Positions 53,485 through 63,718 are shown, numbered from the stretch's first letter. The stretch: DNA of 64,000 nt from Nematopogon swammerdamellus (GCA_946902875.1 OX336355.1:18323347-18387346); one strand, 5' to 3'. The notes: a model not told the origin generated them from the sequence alone. A program made the numbers and translations.

Positions 53485-53732
53485 GTTTTTTTTTATGTAA
53501 ACTGGCACGGCTGGCTACATTACCTAAAACATCCGTTATGTCAGCCCATAACACCGGATGAACTAGGTGTCACGTCAGTGCTTCCCTTCGATCGTGCCGG
53601 CCTCACTGAACTGGACGGAAAACACAAACCATTCACATAGCCGTTTCTACCGACGTTTCATTCAGTGCGGTGGTACCAACCCGGGCGGGTTGAACCCTAC
53701 CACCGAGGAAGGTAGGAAGGGAAGGGACCTTT
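53485..53732 (-). mobile_element. SINE A1, 5'-truncated
   Basis: T-run, GTAAACTGGCACGGCTGGCT, to the body end CCTACCACCGAGGAAGG. Confidence 0.75.
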
Positions 53733-54005
53733 TATAATAAGACTTTTAAAAAAAATACTATAAATTATTGAACAACAAAAACTTTTGGTTCAAGGTGTCG
53801 ATCTCACAACCTTTAATTTTTTGTACGTAGATTTTCATAGGAAAAACTATGAGCACCACTGTTATATCATGATCTCAAGAAGACGGGCCATAACGTTTCG
53901 CCCGAAACGTCAAATCTCATAGGTTCGCGGGAGTAAAGCTGCTTTCATTAAAACGATCCTTTCGATGTGCAATAAATATGTACAATAATTTAAAAATCCA
54001 TTTTT
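53733..54005. other. Spacer
   Basis: Nothing seen. Confidence 0.4.
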
Positions 54006-54412
54006 GAGTGGATCAACTTTTTCTTGTAACGTAAAAACCAGCTGCAAAGTCAAATAAAAAAAAACTTGATTACAATTTATTACTTAGTTGAAAATCAATA
54101 AGTATAAAATAAATCAATAAGTAGGCAATTGAAATAAAAGTAGAGAACTAGGTATTTAAAATAAAACATTTACCAAATTTTTAGGCGTGACCCAGGGGAC
54201 AATTTTGTCCCCAGTTTTGTATGAAAAAAGGGGTTGTCCCCAGGGTAACCAATATTTCTTTTTAAATTACTCAAAATTCTTTGTGCAGCTTCTTTCTTAT
54301 TAATCAATTACTTATCTGAGAGTTGCTGTAACTATTAAAATAAGGTGAATTTATCAAGATTATATGCTGTTTTCAGACAGATACCAAAAACAAGAAAAAG
54401 TTTATTAACCCA
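54006..54412. mobile_element. MITE with central palindrome, copy 1
   Basis: GAGTGGATCAACTTTTTCTT at left; ACAAGAAAAAGTTTATTAAC (mutated) at right. The middle carries GGGGACAATTTTGTCCCC. Reversed relative to the copy at 60468. Confidence 0.75.
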
Positions 54413-55059
54413 TTTAACTCTCATCACTGGCAACCCTAATAAGCCCTAAGCCGTAACGTCTCCATCCGACTGCAATAATAAATATTTCCGTCTGTCTGTC
54501 CTCTTGTCCCCCTGTGTCGGCAAGTCGTGGCACACGACGATACCCGTTACCTCTTCCAGTCTACCTTGGCGGAGCCTTCCAGACAATGTGGGCTAGGGAT
54601 GGCGATTCTGAAATGTGACAATATCGACCATATATTTACTATATTATTTATACCGTTATATTTTTATTTTAATCGATATTGTCTCATCTTTCTGAGAACG
54701 AAATATCGATAGAAATCTTTTCTACCTATATATGACAATTCTTTTGATGCTACTCGTATTTACCATGTTTTAAATATTTCATTGACAAGTTTATTGCTAC
54801 ATTTAATAATTAACGCTAAATTAAGTAGATAGTAGTAGTATTAGGTAAGTAGTATTAGTAGTAGTCTATAACAATAAGATAGCTTAAATTGTTTTTGTCT
54901 TTTATCTGGTTCTGTACAGCCCTTGTCATTGTTTTCATTGTTGTTAATTGTTTTTCAATGTTGCTACATTTCACACTATAGTTGCCATTCGAAAGATAAT
55001 GAATTCAAGTGCAAATGTGTTATGTTTGCCTACAAATGATAATAATAAAACCTAAACCT
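54413..55059. other. AT-rich spacer with short TIR hints
   Basis: TAGGGATGGCGATTC near 54592 and CGCATCCCTAA near 55354 may bound a larger element; the match is too short to call. Confidence 0.35.
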
Positions 55060-55245
55060 ATAGGCTGTATGTACGTTCGCTCATAACCAGAAAACAGGTC
55101 AATCGATTTACATGCGATTTCACCTGTCTTAACATCAATCTGACTTATCTAGGCAAGTTATAGGCTATATACCATCACGCTATCTTAATAAGGCTGATCA
55201 GTGCGGTCAGAATTGCGCGAGCCGAGCCGCAGGCACTGCTAGACG
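55060..55245 (+). mobile_element. Repeat E copy with 5' part
   Basis: TTCGCTCATAACCAGAAAAC ... TATACCATCACGCTATCTTA ... GCCGAGCCGCAGGCACTGCT-AG; same layout as 41300-41492. Confidence 0.6.
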
Positions 55246-55573
55246 ACACTGTGTGGTGTGACCGATTTATGAACCGGTAGATTGACGAGTCGATATTTTA
55301 TAAATTTCAAACGAAAACGTTTTCGATGAAATATCGAATGTGTATCAAAATACTCGCATCCCTAATACAGCGTCTGCGAAATACCTATGGTCTTGTCATT
55401 TTAAATTATTCATAGTTCACTGATGCGCATGCTACAGATGACATTATTCATGTTGCAGACGTGGAAAGGGGTCATCTTAGCGACGGATAGGTCCTTTTAC
55501 TACTCTACTATATAGGAAGGTACCATTTTACTACAGACGACATATGCAGTCAGGTCAGTTGCAAAGTTACATG
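55246..55573. other. Spacer
   Basis: No gene. Confidence 0.4.
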
Positions 55574-55690
55574 TCAGCCCCGGTAGCTAGGCGGTGCGGT
55601 GGTAGTAGGTACCTATATAGATCGATATTCGATCGTGAAGGATTGGAAAGGAAGTTGGAGGCTGACTGTGGTTCGGACTCCACTTAAGAC
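55574..55690 (+). mobile_element. SINE A1 head only
   Basis: GTCAGCCCCGGTAGCTAGGC then GGAGGCTGACTGTGGTTCGG and ACTCCACTTAAGAC; the 5S part is mutated away. Confidence 0.6.
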
Positions 55691-55985
55691 GAGACGGAAG
55701 TCAACTTTCTCCATACAAAATCGTCTTTCGGCATTCTGTTTTCTAGCCCCCTCATATCCGATTTTTACAACTTTTTTTTTCTTGTTCAATCTACGATCCT
55801 GTATTTTTTTTTTGTTTAGATGAAATATACCTACAACATCGGAGAAAAAATTTTTATTTCCACCGAAAAAATTAGATTTTTTTTATTTTATTTTTTGTTG
55901 TCATGAAGTTGTCAAGTCATCCATCAGTCATCACTTTAGTTAGATATTCAAAAAATAAAAGACAGGAACGTAGATTCGACTATCT
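55691..55985. other. Spacer
   Basis: AT-rich; no gene. Confidence 0.4.
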
Positions 55986-56208
55986 GTATTTACATAGCCT
56001 TTTCGACCGAACGTTTCGTTCAGTGCGGTGGTACCAACCCGGCCGGGATAAACCGTACCACCTAGTAAGGTAAGAAGGGAAGGGACCCTACAGTTTTACG
56101 TGGAATCCGAACCACGGTCAGCCTCGGTCTTTCATCCAAGTACTGACCGCGCCCAGGGTTGCTTAATAACAGTTGACCGACCGCGCCACTGAGCTACTGA
56201 GGCTGACA
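55986..56208 (-). mobile_element. SINE A1, 3'-truncated
   Basis: Head to body in reverse: CTGAGGCTGAC-like end at right, 5S part CCAAGTACTGACCGCGCCCA, box B, hairpin body, stopping at TACATAGCC. A well-kept 5S part (GGTTGCTTAA). Confidence 0.8.
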
Positions 56209-56327
56209 ATAATTAAATTGTATACTTTACACATCATCAGTAGGTAATGTATCGAGGTCACTCAGTCATCAGAGGTTCAGTGTGACGTACGCGCACGTAT
56301 ACGTAAAATTGAAGTGTGTTGCGACGT

Positions 56328-56391
56328 GGGGATGTAGCTCAGTGGTAGAGCGTTCGCTTTGCATGTGAAAGGCCCCGGGTTCAATCCAACT
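56328..56391 (+). pseudogene. Deleted tRNA-Ala copy
   Basis: Identical to the 52.4-kb tRNA through the D-arm, anticodon loop TTTGCAT and half of the T-arm, then loses about 10 bases (CCGGCATCTC) between two TCC copies. The acceptor 3' strand is gone, so it cannot fold. The upstream flank differs from the other two copies. Confidence 0.85.
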
Positions 56392-56768
56392 TTTTTTGTA
56401 AGTATGTAGTTTTTTTTAATCTTTCCTTGCATAACGTTAATTACTCTGGCTGGGCCCTAGGTTATGGGGAAGATGAGTACTATGGGGTTGATATTAACAA
56501 ATCATTGTTAAAAGCCTTAAATATATATATAAAAAAGGTAGGTAGTGTGCGTCCGCAAAGAAAAAAAAATCGGCCGTTCCCAGTAGATAGTCTTACCAGT
56601 TGTACTACCTACTGGAAATTTTAATCCCAGTGGACTTACTATTAAAATCACTGGGAGTTTTGTTCCCAGTAGACCCACCGGTAAAACTATATCGCAGATC
56701 TCTACATTGAATGGTGAAGTTATGGGGTCCGAGTGTTCGGAGGAGCCATTCCATCTCCGCACTAAAAA
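56392..56768. other. Spacer
   Basis: No gene. ACTGGGAACAAAA-type direct/inverted short repeats occur at 56620-56680. Confidence 0.35.
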
Positions 56769-56769
56769 T

Positions 56770-57055
56770 AACTGGGCAGGGAATTCATGCACCCCTATAC
56801 AATCGACCTAACACGGACCAACCAGTTCTGCATGCAATTTATTCACGAAACCGGGAAAATGTGAAACCCTCTCCCTACCCATCTATTTCATCTTAAGTTA
56901 CAAGAGTTTTTCAAAAGAGGTGTGAAAAGGCTCTCCTGTCAGGCCGGCATGGCGTTCACACACAATCCCCGTACATCACGGTCCGTCCATGGGCATCGTT
57001 AGACACCTACTTGTAAGTGTAAAGAATAGCCACCTGTCGCGCTTTCCGTCAACAA
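56770..57055 (+). mobile_element. LINE M stub
   Basis: CACCCCTATACAATCGACCT, GGGAAAATGTGAAACCCTCT, TTCAAAAGAGGTGTGAAAAG, GCATCGTTAGACACCTACTT and GTCGCGCTTTCCGT: the M order, with frame breaks. Confidence 0.65.
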
Positions 57056-57124
57056 AATTGTTTTCGTCCGTACATCAAATAACAATATTTTCATCAAAAT
57101 TCAACCATAAGGATATATTATTCC

Positions 57125-57358
57125 CTTGTCCCTTGCTAGGTGGTAGGCTCAAATTTTAGCCGACTGGGTTGGTACCACAGTACTAAGATGTCCGCATAGC
57201 AGCCTCGTATGTTTTCCTCTAGTCCAGTATAGCCAGCAATCCAGGGAAGTCTCCGGTACGACACCTACCTTCTCGGAGGCGATATTGGCTGGTCGAAGCA
57301 TGCGCTTTGGACCCTCCGACCCAGCCACCCCCCTACGGGATAACATAAAAAAAATATA
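57125..57358 (+). mobile_element. SINE B, 5'-truncated
   Basis: Body from GCTAGGTGGTAGGCTCAAAT, tail CAGCCACCCCCCTACGGGAT then AACAT plus A-run. Confidence 0.8.
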
Positions 57359-57398
57359 TATCACAATTTTGGCTTGACGTAACCCACGGTCACTTCAG

Positions 57399-57513
57399 CA
57401 TTCCTAAGATGCGTGAACTTTCGATCGAAAGTTTGTCGATAATTTAGGATATTAAGTCATACAATTTATCGACGAACTTTCGATCGAAAGTGCACGTCCC
57501 TTTTTTAGGAATG
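57399..57513. mobile_element. Short foldback element, 115 bp
   Basis: CATTCCTAAGATGCGTGAAC and TTTCGATCGAAAGT...GTCGATAA mirrored at the right; flanked by CAG on each side. Confidence 0.65.
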
Positions 57514-57671
57514 CAGTTTCGCATATTTCCCACGCATCATAACTTCCTGGTTGCACTATAGTCGTCTGTTCCAGCAAGCCGCCGTGCTATTTTATTGATC
57601 AGTAACGAAAATCAATGTGATGATAAATAAATCTCGATTTTTCTGAAATACATTCATTCAAATTCGCTCAC

Positions 57672-57785
57672 AGTTAAGCAACCGTGAGCGCAGTCAGTAC
57701 TTGGATGGGTGACGCTCGACCGTTGGAGGCTGGCCGTGGTTCGGATTCACGTACAACTGTAGGTCCCTTTCCTTCTTACCTCGGG
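57672..57785 (+). mobile_element. SINE A1 head fragment
   Basis: 5S part GTCAGTACTTGGATGGGTGA, GGAGGCTGGCCGTGG, box B GGTTCGGATTCACG; ends at TTCCTTCTTACCT before the TIR element. Confidence 0.7.
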
Positions 57786-57800
57786 GTTACCTTCAGACCA

Positions 57801-58395
57801 GGGTTGCCAGATGAAAAACCCGAACATTATTCATCAAAGGGCCTTTGGTTTTCAGGTACAAATGTTTCATGACCTTTACTTTTGAAAATGCATGGGAGAT
57901 AGAGTAATAAATAAAAGGGTTGAATTGATCGAACTGACTGCAAAATCGAAGAACACAGTTAGTATTAAAAATATTCTGTAAAAAGTCAATATTTGCGTTA
58001 TATGAAAAAAAAAAACGGATTTCTTGATGTCCGGTTTCTCATTATTTTGGACACTGGACACAAGCCTCAAAAACCGGACTGTCCCATCCAAAATCTGGGT
58101 GACCGCTCGACCGTTGGAGGCTGGCCGTGGTTCGGATTACACGTAAAACTGTAGGCCCCTTCCCTTCCTACCTTACTCGGTGGTAGGGTTCAACCCGCCC
58201 GGGCTGGTACCACCGCACTGAATGAAACGTCGGTCGAAACGGCTATGTAAATAGTTTGTGTTTTCCGTCCATTTCAGTGTAGCTGGCACTATCGAAGGGA
58301 AGCACTGACATGGCACCTAGTTCACCCGGTGTTATGGGTTGACATCACGGATGTCAGTTTCCATAAAAATAAAAAAAATCTGGCAACCCTGCATC
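57801..58395. mobile_element. CAGGGTTGCCAGAT TIR element with nested SINE
   Basis: Ends CAGGGTTGCCAGAT at left and AATCTGGCAACCCTG at right. Holds a SINE A at 58099-58374; without it the element is about 310 bp. No transposase. Confidence 0.7.
58099..58374 (+). mobile_element. SINE A1 nested in a TIR element
   Basis: 5'-truncated copy from GTGACCGCTCGACCGTTGGA to GTCAGTTTCCAT and A-rich end. Flanked by identical 9-bp AAAATCTGG (58090-58098, 58375-58383), a target-site duplication that marks it as a retrotransposed copy. Confidence 0.88.
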
Positions 58396-58396
58396 A

Positions 58397-58505
58397 GACA
58401 GACGCTGTCCACGGGTTTCTTCGAGGGGGAGGACCGGTACGAGAACCCGCTGACCGCTAGCGCTTGCGACTACCGACTGCGGGGCCCTGAAGGAGGGACC
58501 CATTG
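58397..58505 (+). CDS. Possible coding remnant, GC-rich
   Basis: After CATCAG the frame is open for about 35 codons (TLSTGFFEGEDRYENPLTAS, CDYRLRGPEGG) to TGA. The segment 58397-58700 is GC-rich against AT-rich neighbours. I do not recognise it with confidence; a domain assignment would be speculative. It may be an exon piece or a non-coding GC patch. Confidence 0.25.
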
Positions 58506-58730
58506 ACACGTTCGTTCAACTTCCCAGGTCCGGAGTCACCTCGCCGCCCCACCGATGACCAGGGCACGTTTCTTTGCAGCCCTCAACTTTCCAACCATCG
58601 CCCCGGCAGTCGTCAGGGACGATGTCGAGCTAGGAGGCACTCACAGGCCAGCTGGCTTCCGCAGCACTTATACCATTTAGACAGTCCCATTGATAGTACA
58701 ATTGGTACCTACTTATTTATCCGACTACTT

Positions 58731-58922
58731 AGTACCATTGACGGCACAACAGTACCATTGACGGCACAACAGTACCATTGACGGCACAACAGTACCATTG
58801 ACGGCACAACAGTACCATTGACGGCACAACAGTACCATTGACGGCACAACAGTACCATTGACGGCACAACAGTACCATTGACGGCACAACAGTACCATTG
58901 ACGGCACAACAGTACCATTGAT
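58731..58922. repeat. 20-bp minisatellite, about nine copies
   Basis: Unit AGTACCATTGACGGCACAAC repeats nearly perfectly. As 20 is not a multiple of 3, the minus strand reads the same peptide in all three frames without a stop; these frames are artefacts. Flanking TAGTACCATTG half-units suggest growth from a local sequence. Confidence 0.97.
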
Positions 58923-59578
58923 GATACAACTGGTGGCGATTTATCCCATTAGTACCATTGTACAAACGATTTTCATGTAATGAAGATAGGAACTCCTTCC
59001 TCCTTCGTAAATTAATGTTTGTCTCCTGGCCACTTATGATAAATATTAATTTCCTCAAAGCGACATTGGCCGCGGACAATGACAGTGTAACTGCAGCAGT
59101 CGAGGGACTGCGGAACGCGCCAGAAGCGGATGCAGCTTCGATGCGAGCGCCAACCTAGAGCGGGCAAAGTGACCTCCACAATTTTCATTGAATTTGTCCA
59201 AATCTGGTAATAACTTGTAGGTACCAAAACTCACAAATTGTTGTACGGGGATTTGGTTACACTCGTCTTCATACTAATAAGTCTTCGCGTCACTTCTACT
59301 CGGTTTTATATTCTGTGGGCTAAGACAGCCGGATTACATACAAAAATATGACTTTCAATTCAACTCTTTCTAAGGTTTAAGTTTCTAGGGAACAAACAAA
59401 AGTATTTTTATCTTCAATTCTCACGCTCAACTCTTTTGCTACTAGGTAGGTACTTACACTTACATTCCAGAATTTTCTATCTATCTATTTTTTGTATCAA
59501 TTTTATTGTCTAATGACTAGGTACTGTTTTCCCACCAACAAATTGTATCTTTGTATCTTTCGATTTTAACAATTCTTG
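58923..59578. other. Spacer with a GC-rich end frame
   Basis: At 59055-59157 a short segment (ATLAADNDSVTAAVEGLRNA, then TAG at 59156) looks more protein-like than the surround. Upstream CCTCAAAG could be an acceptor. Unrecognised. Confidence 0.3.
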
Positions 59579-59913
59579 TACCGTGTGGGGCCGGTACTTT
59601 AAAAGAATAGCCCCACTGCATCTCTCCCCGTGTATGTCGTAAAAGGCGACTAAGGGGATATGACTCCCTTCTTATATTACTAGGTGGTAGGGTTTAACCC
59701 GCCCGGGTTGGTACCACCGCACTGAATGAAAGGTCGGTCGAAACGGCTATGTAAATAGTTTGTGTTTTCCGTCCAGTTCAGTGTAGCCGGCACGACCGAA
59801 GGGAAGCACTGACGTGGCACCAAGTTCACCCGGTGTTATGGGCTGACATCACGGATGTTGTAGGTGATGAAAGCCAACCGTGTCAGTTTCCATAAAAAAA
59901 AAAAAAAAAAAAA
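59579..59913 (+). mobile_element. SINE A2, near consensus
   Basis: Intact head, body and tail with a 20-base A-run; the single clear change is GATGAAAGCC for GATGTAGCC. Confidence 0.9.
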
Positions 59914-60043
59914 TGGCATATTACATTTCCTTGAAATACACTTACCTATACAAATTGTTGCAAATAAATAGGCAGAGGAAGTATTTACCTTTAAGCTATA
60001 AAAATTGTAATGTTCTTGTGAGCAAATATAAAATAGGTACCTA
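59914..60043. other. Short spacer
   Basis: Nothing seen. Confidence 0.4.
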
Positions 60044-60045
60044 TA

Positions 60046-60145
60046 CAGTAAAACCCGCTTAATACGATCCCGGTTAATACGATTTCCCGCTCAAGACGAT
60101 TTTTGTGCCCATCCTCTTGAGAATCGTATTAAGCGGGTTCTACTA
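60046..60145. mobile_element. Very short pogo-like MITE, 100 bp
   Basis: CAGTAAAACCCGCTTAATAC and complement at right (GTATTAAGCGGGTTCTACTA), flanked by TA. CAGTARAACC ends and a TA target suit pogo/Tc1-mariner-type elements. Confidence 0.75.
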
Positions 60146-60466
60146 TAGGTTAATTATTTGTAAGTTACTATAATACTCACAAAGTACTAACAAAACATTG
60201 TGACTTGCGAAGTTTATTTGTCATTTCTTGTTCGCAAATAGAACTGGCGGAATTTTCGACGTATCCAAGATAAGGTTACCTACAAACATATGGATGAAAT
60301 GATACAATAAACAATTTGAAAGTGTACTCGGCACTCGTAACAGTAAAACGGCTTGTATACTGAAATATGTTTATTGCTGTGGGTATGCTATTGTCTTGTA
60401 GTCCACTATTCCCGACCCCTCGATCTCATTGCGCGGAAAGCGTTCTTATTCAACATTATTTAATAA
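60146..60466. other. Spacer
   Basis: AT-rich; no gene. Confidence 0.4.
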
Positions 60467-60467
60467 A

Positions 60468-60855
60468 TGGGTGGATCAACTTTTTCTTGTTGTTTGATAT
60501 CTATCTGCAATAAAAAGGATATTATCTTGACAAATTCACCTTATTTTAATAGTTACAGCAACTCTCAGATAAGTAATAATTGATTATTAGGAAAGAAGCT
60601 GCACAAATAATTTTGAGTAATTTTTTTTATGTTGGTTCAGGGTAACCCCGTTTTTCCATACAAAACTGGGGACAAAATTGTCCCCAGGGTCACCCCTAAT
60701 TTGGTAAATTGTTTTATTTTAAATAGTTCTCTACTTTTTTTTTCAATTGCCTTTGATTTTGATTTTCAACTAAGTAATAAATTGTAATTAACTTTTTTTT
60801 ATTTGACTTTGCAGCTGGCTTTTACGTTACCTACAAGAAAAAGTTGATCCACCCA
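60468..60855. mobile_element. MITE with central palindrome, copy 2
   Basis: 23-bp perfect TIR TGGGTGGATCAACTTTTTCT(TGT); centre CTGGGGACAAAATTGTCCCC(AG). 388 bp. Same family as 54006-54412 in reverse orientation. Target duplication not clear. Confidence 0.85.
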
Positions 60856-61106
60856 AGTAATATTAATATCGAAGTGAGAGCAGTCTGTTTATGATGGCAG
60901 CCATCTTTACCTTCAATTATTATTAATTTTGTACACATGTCTACCTACGCATATACTTTTAGATTTTATTAATTAAAAGTTGAAGGCGATGATAGCGAAA
61001 CCAAAGTGATGCTTTGAAAATGTGTGATTACAAAAGTTGAGAAAATGCTATAAATTCTAAATGACAAAGAAAGCATTTTGATTGTGTTTTTGGTTTGTTT
61101 GGCAAA
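60856..61106. other. Spacer upstream of a possible exon
   Basis: AT-rich; GATGGCAGCCATC palindrome at about 60893. Confidence 0.4.
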
Positions 61107-61197
61107 ATGTCAGTACCCAGTCAATTAGCCAATACGGTTCGATGTTCAGGCACTTTTGGAGTTCATCAGCCAAGAATAAAAATGTTTAATAAAAAAG
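61107..61197 (+). CDS. Possible exon, unrecognised
   Basis: From ATG at 61107 (GGCAAAATGTC) the frame reads SVPSQLANTVRCSGTFGV, IKMFNKK and meets AAG|GTAGAA at 61198, a passable 5' splice site. The start may be an internal acceptor instead (TTGGCAAAATGTCAG|TA). It stops after 12 more codons if unspliced. No family named. Confidence 0.3.
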
Positions 61198-61679
61198 GTA
61201 GAAACATTTTACACACAAAAAAAACTTTGTAATATTTTAATTAAATAGGTTTTTGTATTTTTATTATAAATTAATATTCTAAAATTAAAACAGATAAGAG
61301 ATTTCATAGAAAAAAAAAACCATTCAAATTGGAACAATTTAAAAGAAATTCGCTTTAATATTTTAAAAACCCTAAGAACTTAGCGTTGAAAAAAATAACT
61401 ACAATTAATTTCAATCATTTTAACTACCTACAAAATGCCACAAACGACAGGAAACATTTCCGTCAATCAGTGACAGCACAAAATACATTTAGGGTATACA
61501 AATATTTTTCAGGCAGATATTATTTATACAATATATACATTTAAAGAACTGTACTAAATTTAGTTGTAGGAGAATCTAAACATGAGTAAACAACACGACA
61601 GCATGTTTATTTTATTTTTAAATTTGTTTGGAATGTGCAATGCATGCTGTCAAGTGCTGTGTAATATTTTTTTTTTCAG
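61198..61679. other. AT-rich, possible intron
   Basis: No repeat recognised. Ends with TATTTTTTTTTTCAG at 61665-61679, a strong acceptor. Confidence 0.35.
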
Positions 61680-61822
61680 TTAACAACAATTATTTTTCAT
61701 AGTATGCTATCAAAAATAATGTTCATCGCTTACATTCCACATTTAAAAAATTACACAGTACCGACCGCAGAAAATTTAAAACGAATAGAAGAGTGGCGCG
61801 ACGACACTTTGTGCGTGCCGCA
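61680..61822 (+). CDS. Possible exon, unrecognised
   Basis: After the acceptor, TTAACAACA... opens in the frame of ATG 61704 (MLSKIMFIAYIPHLKNYTVP, AENLKRIEEWRDDTL). CAA|GTGAGC at 61823 is a good 5' splice site. Unspliced, it runs to TAA at 61962. Joining to 61107-61197 puts this in a frame that stops at once, so they may not be one coding unit. Confidence 0.3.
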
Positions 61823-62061
61823 AGTGAGCGTAGCACCGCGCACTTCTTCTTCGCACATATATCAGACACCTGTCGTCACTGTCACGGTAACCATCGAGCT
61901 AAAAAAATACATAAATGCCTTATTGTTCTATATTAGAAAGCAAAAACCACAGCAGGAAAAATAATTGGTCTAAATATGATAAATTCAAACTTGGAAGTTA
62001 TAAAAACGGAAAAATGTTTTGTATGGGAGTTCGTTTGCAGCGTTCGCAGTCATTCTAATAA
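61823..62061. other. Spacer
   Basis: No feature. Confidence 0.4.
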
Positions 62062-62069
62062 GTTATCAC

Positions 62070-62190
62070 CATACGCCGTTATCGCGGGGGCACGAACAAA
62101 CCAAGGTTATACTCAAATAGGGCGGAGAGTCCCCGCCAACACTAATATATTTAGAAGGTCACATTCGTGCCCCCGCGATAACGGCGTATG
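62070..62190. mobile_element. Non-autonomous hAT-type element, 121 bp
   Basis: TIR CATACGCCGTTATCGCGGGG(GCACGAA) with 8-bp duplication GTTATCAC (62062-62069, 62191-62198). Very short; no transposase. Confidence 0.85.
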
Positions 62191-62198
62191 GTTATCAC

Positions 62199-63014
62199 GC
62201 TTCTTCTACTCGTTTTAACGTTCTACGGTAACAACGCATGGATGAGTGTAGCCGTACACATAACCGTACACAACCCTCACATACACATTTAACACACACT
62301 ATAAAAGGCCACGCACTAGGGTTGTGATGGATCTTACGTAAATTATAAAATTCCACTCACTGCAAATGACAGGTTAACCATGACACTCCGGCTAAAATAG
62401 CAATGTAATTCAAAAATAAGCGAGTCACCCAGGCCAGGGTTGCTCCGGTCGTAAAATCGTACAATCTGGTTTTAGGATGTGTGTCCATGAGGCATCACGT
62501 GGTGGTTATATTATACCGTCGATCTGGGACACCCAATATATCTTTTTTTATCACTCACACTCCTAAAGGCATGTTTATGCACTGGCAAGCAAATTATATG
62601 GCAAAGGAAATTTTTTTTGTCTCTTTGAAAAAAAAAATTCTACCGTCAAAATTCTGTAAGACAATGTAGGAAAAGAAGTGCACCTACTGTATTTATTTAT
62701 TTATTTATTTATTTTTGCCTCCATATTTACATAAAACACTCGTGGTTACAGGGGCTGCACCAAGGGGGTTATTTTTGGAAGACAATTCTTCCAGTCAATC
62801 TTAATTTCGTACAGGCTGATTCAGCAATTAATACCAACATTTCTAAGGCTTGATTCTGGGGCTTGAAAAACTTTGGCAGTAAAAAAAAATATTTCATGAC
62901 ACTCATACATTTTTAGAATAAACATAATGGGGATCATGATGAAAATTACACAGGTCAAAATTAACTTCATTTGAGCACAAATTTTTTGTAATTCCTGAAT
63001 CAACCTGTAAGTAT
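62199..63014. other. AT-rich spacer, no gene seen
   Basis: Includes (TATT)n at about 62690-62716. Short frames only. Confidence 0.4.
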
Positions 63015-63015
63015 A

Positions 63016-63402
63016 TAAGGTGTTTCGTTAGTCATGTCAATAACTTCGGGAGGGTTACATACACACACAAACAAACACTTTACGCAAAAAAAAATATATG
63101 TTTATAGGAGCATTTTTTCTCCTAACAAAAAAATTTAATCAAATAAGTAGCTGTAAACACCAATCATAGTGACCTTGTGACTCACTTACAACAAATAGCT
63201 GTTCTGCGTTTGAACATAGTACGGTCATTGACCCCGTACAATGCATGTTACCTACTGTAACACACAGGTTAATGTTTAGGTAGCAAACATGTTTTGTTAA
63301 ATTTCTCGAAAAGTAATGCTAAAAACATAGATTTTTTTTTTGCGTAACCTGTTTATTTGAGTGTGTAATATGTAACCCTCCCGAAGTTATTGACATGACA
63401 AA
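63016..63402. mobile_element. Long-TIR MITE, copy 2
   Basis: GTCATGTCAATAACTTCGGG at left with complement at right (CCCGAAGTTATTGACATGAC); CTCCTAACAAAAAAATT and GGTCATTGACCCCGTACAA are shared with 14272-14697 but reversed inside. Confidence 0.75.
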
Positions 63403-63718
63403 TGGTCACACAGATTTTATTGCCCTGCTAACATTTTACAGAAACAAACACCAGTTTAAGTAGGTGCTTATAATGAAACAAATGTATTACTTTGCGACTG
63501 CTCGCCAGTGTATAAGATAATTGTTCACAGATATTAATTCCATTGATTGTGCAGAACCAAAAAATTTTCAATTAAAAAAAATTATATGAAATAAAAAATG
63601 TTTCTTCTGCCGTCCTTACATAAACGAATGAATGTGCATAATACATGAACATTTGACAAATGATTAAAGCGCAAAACGATACAATTTTACCATTCGGCAT
63701 ATGTAAAGGCGGCAATGA
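63403..63718. other. AT-rich spacer
   Basis: No feature. Confidence 0.4.

Noticed and set aside
54593..55365. Large TIR element between TAGGGATG and CATCCCTA
   Set aside because: Only about 8-11 bases match and no duplication was found.
58709..59079. Repeated peptide VPSMVLLCRQWYCCAVNGT on the minus strand
   Set aside because: All three frames read it because the DNA unit is 20 bp; it is a by-product of the minisatellite, not a protein.
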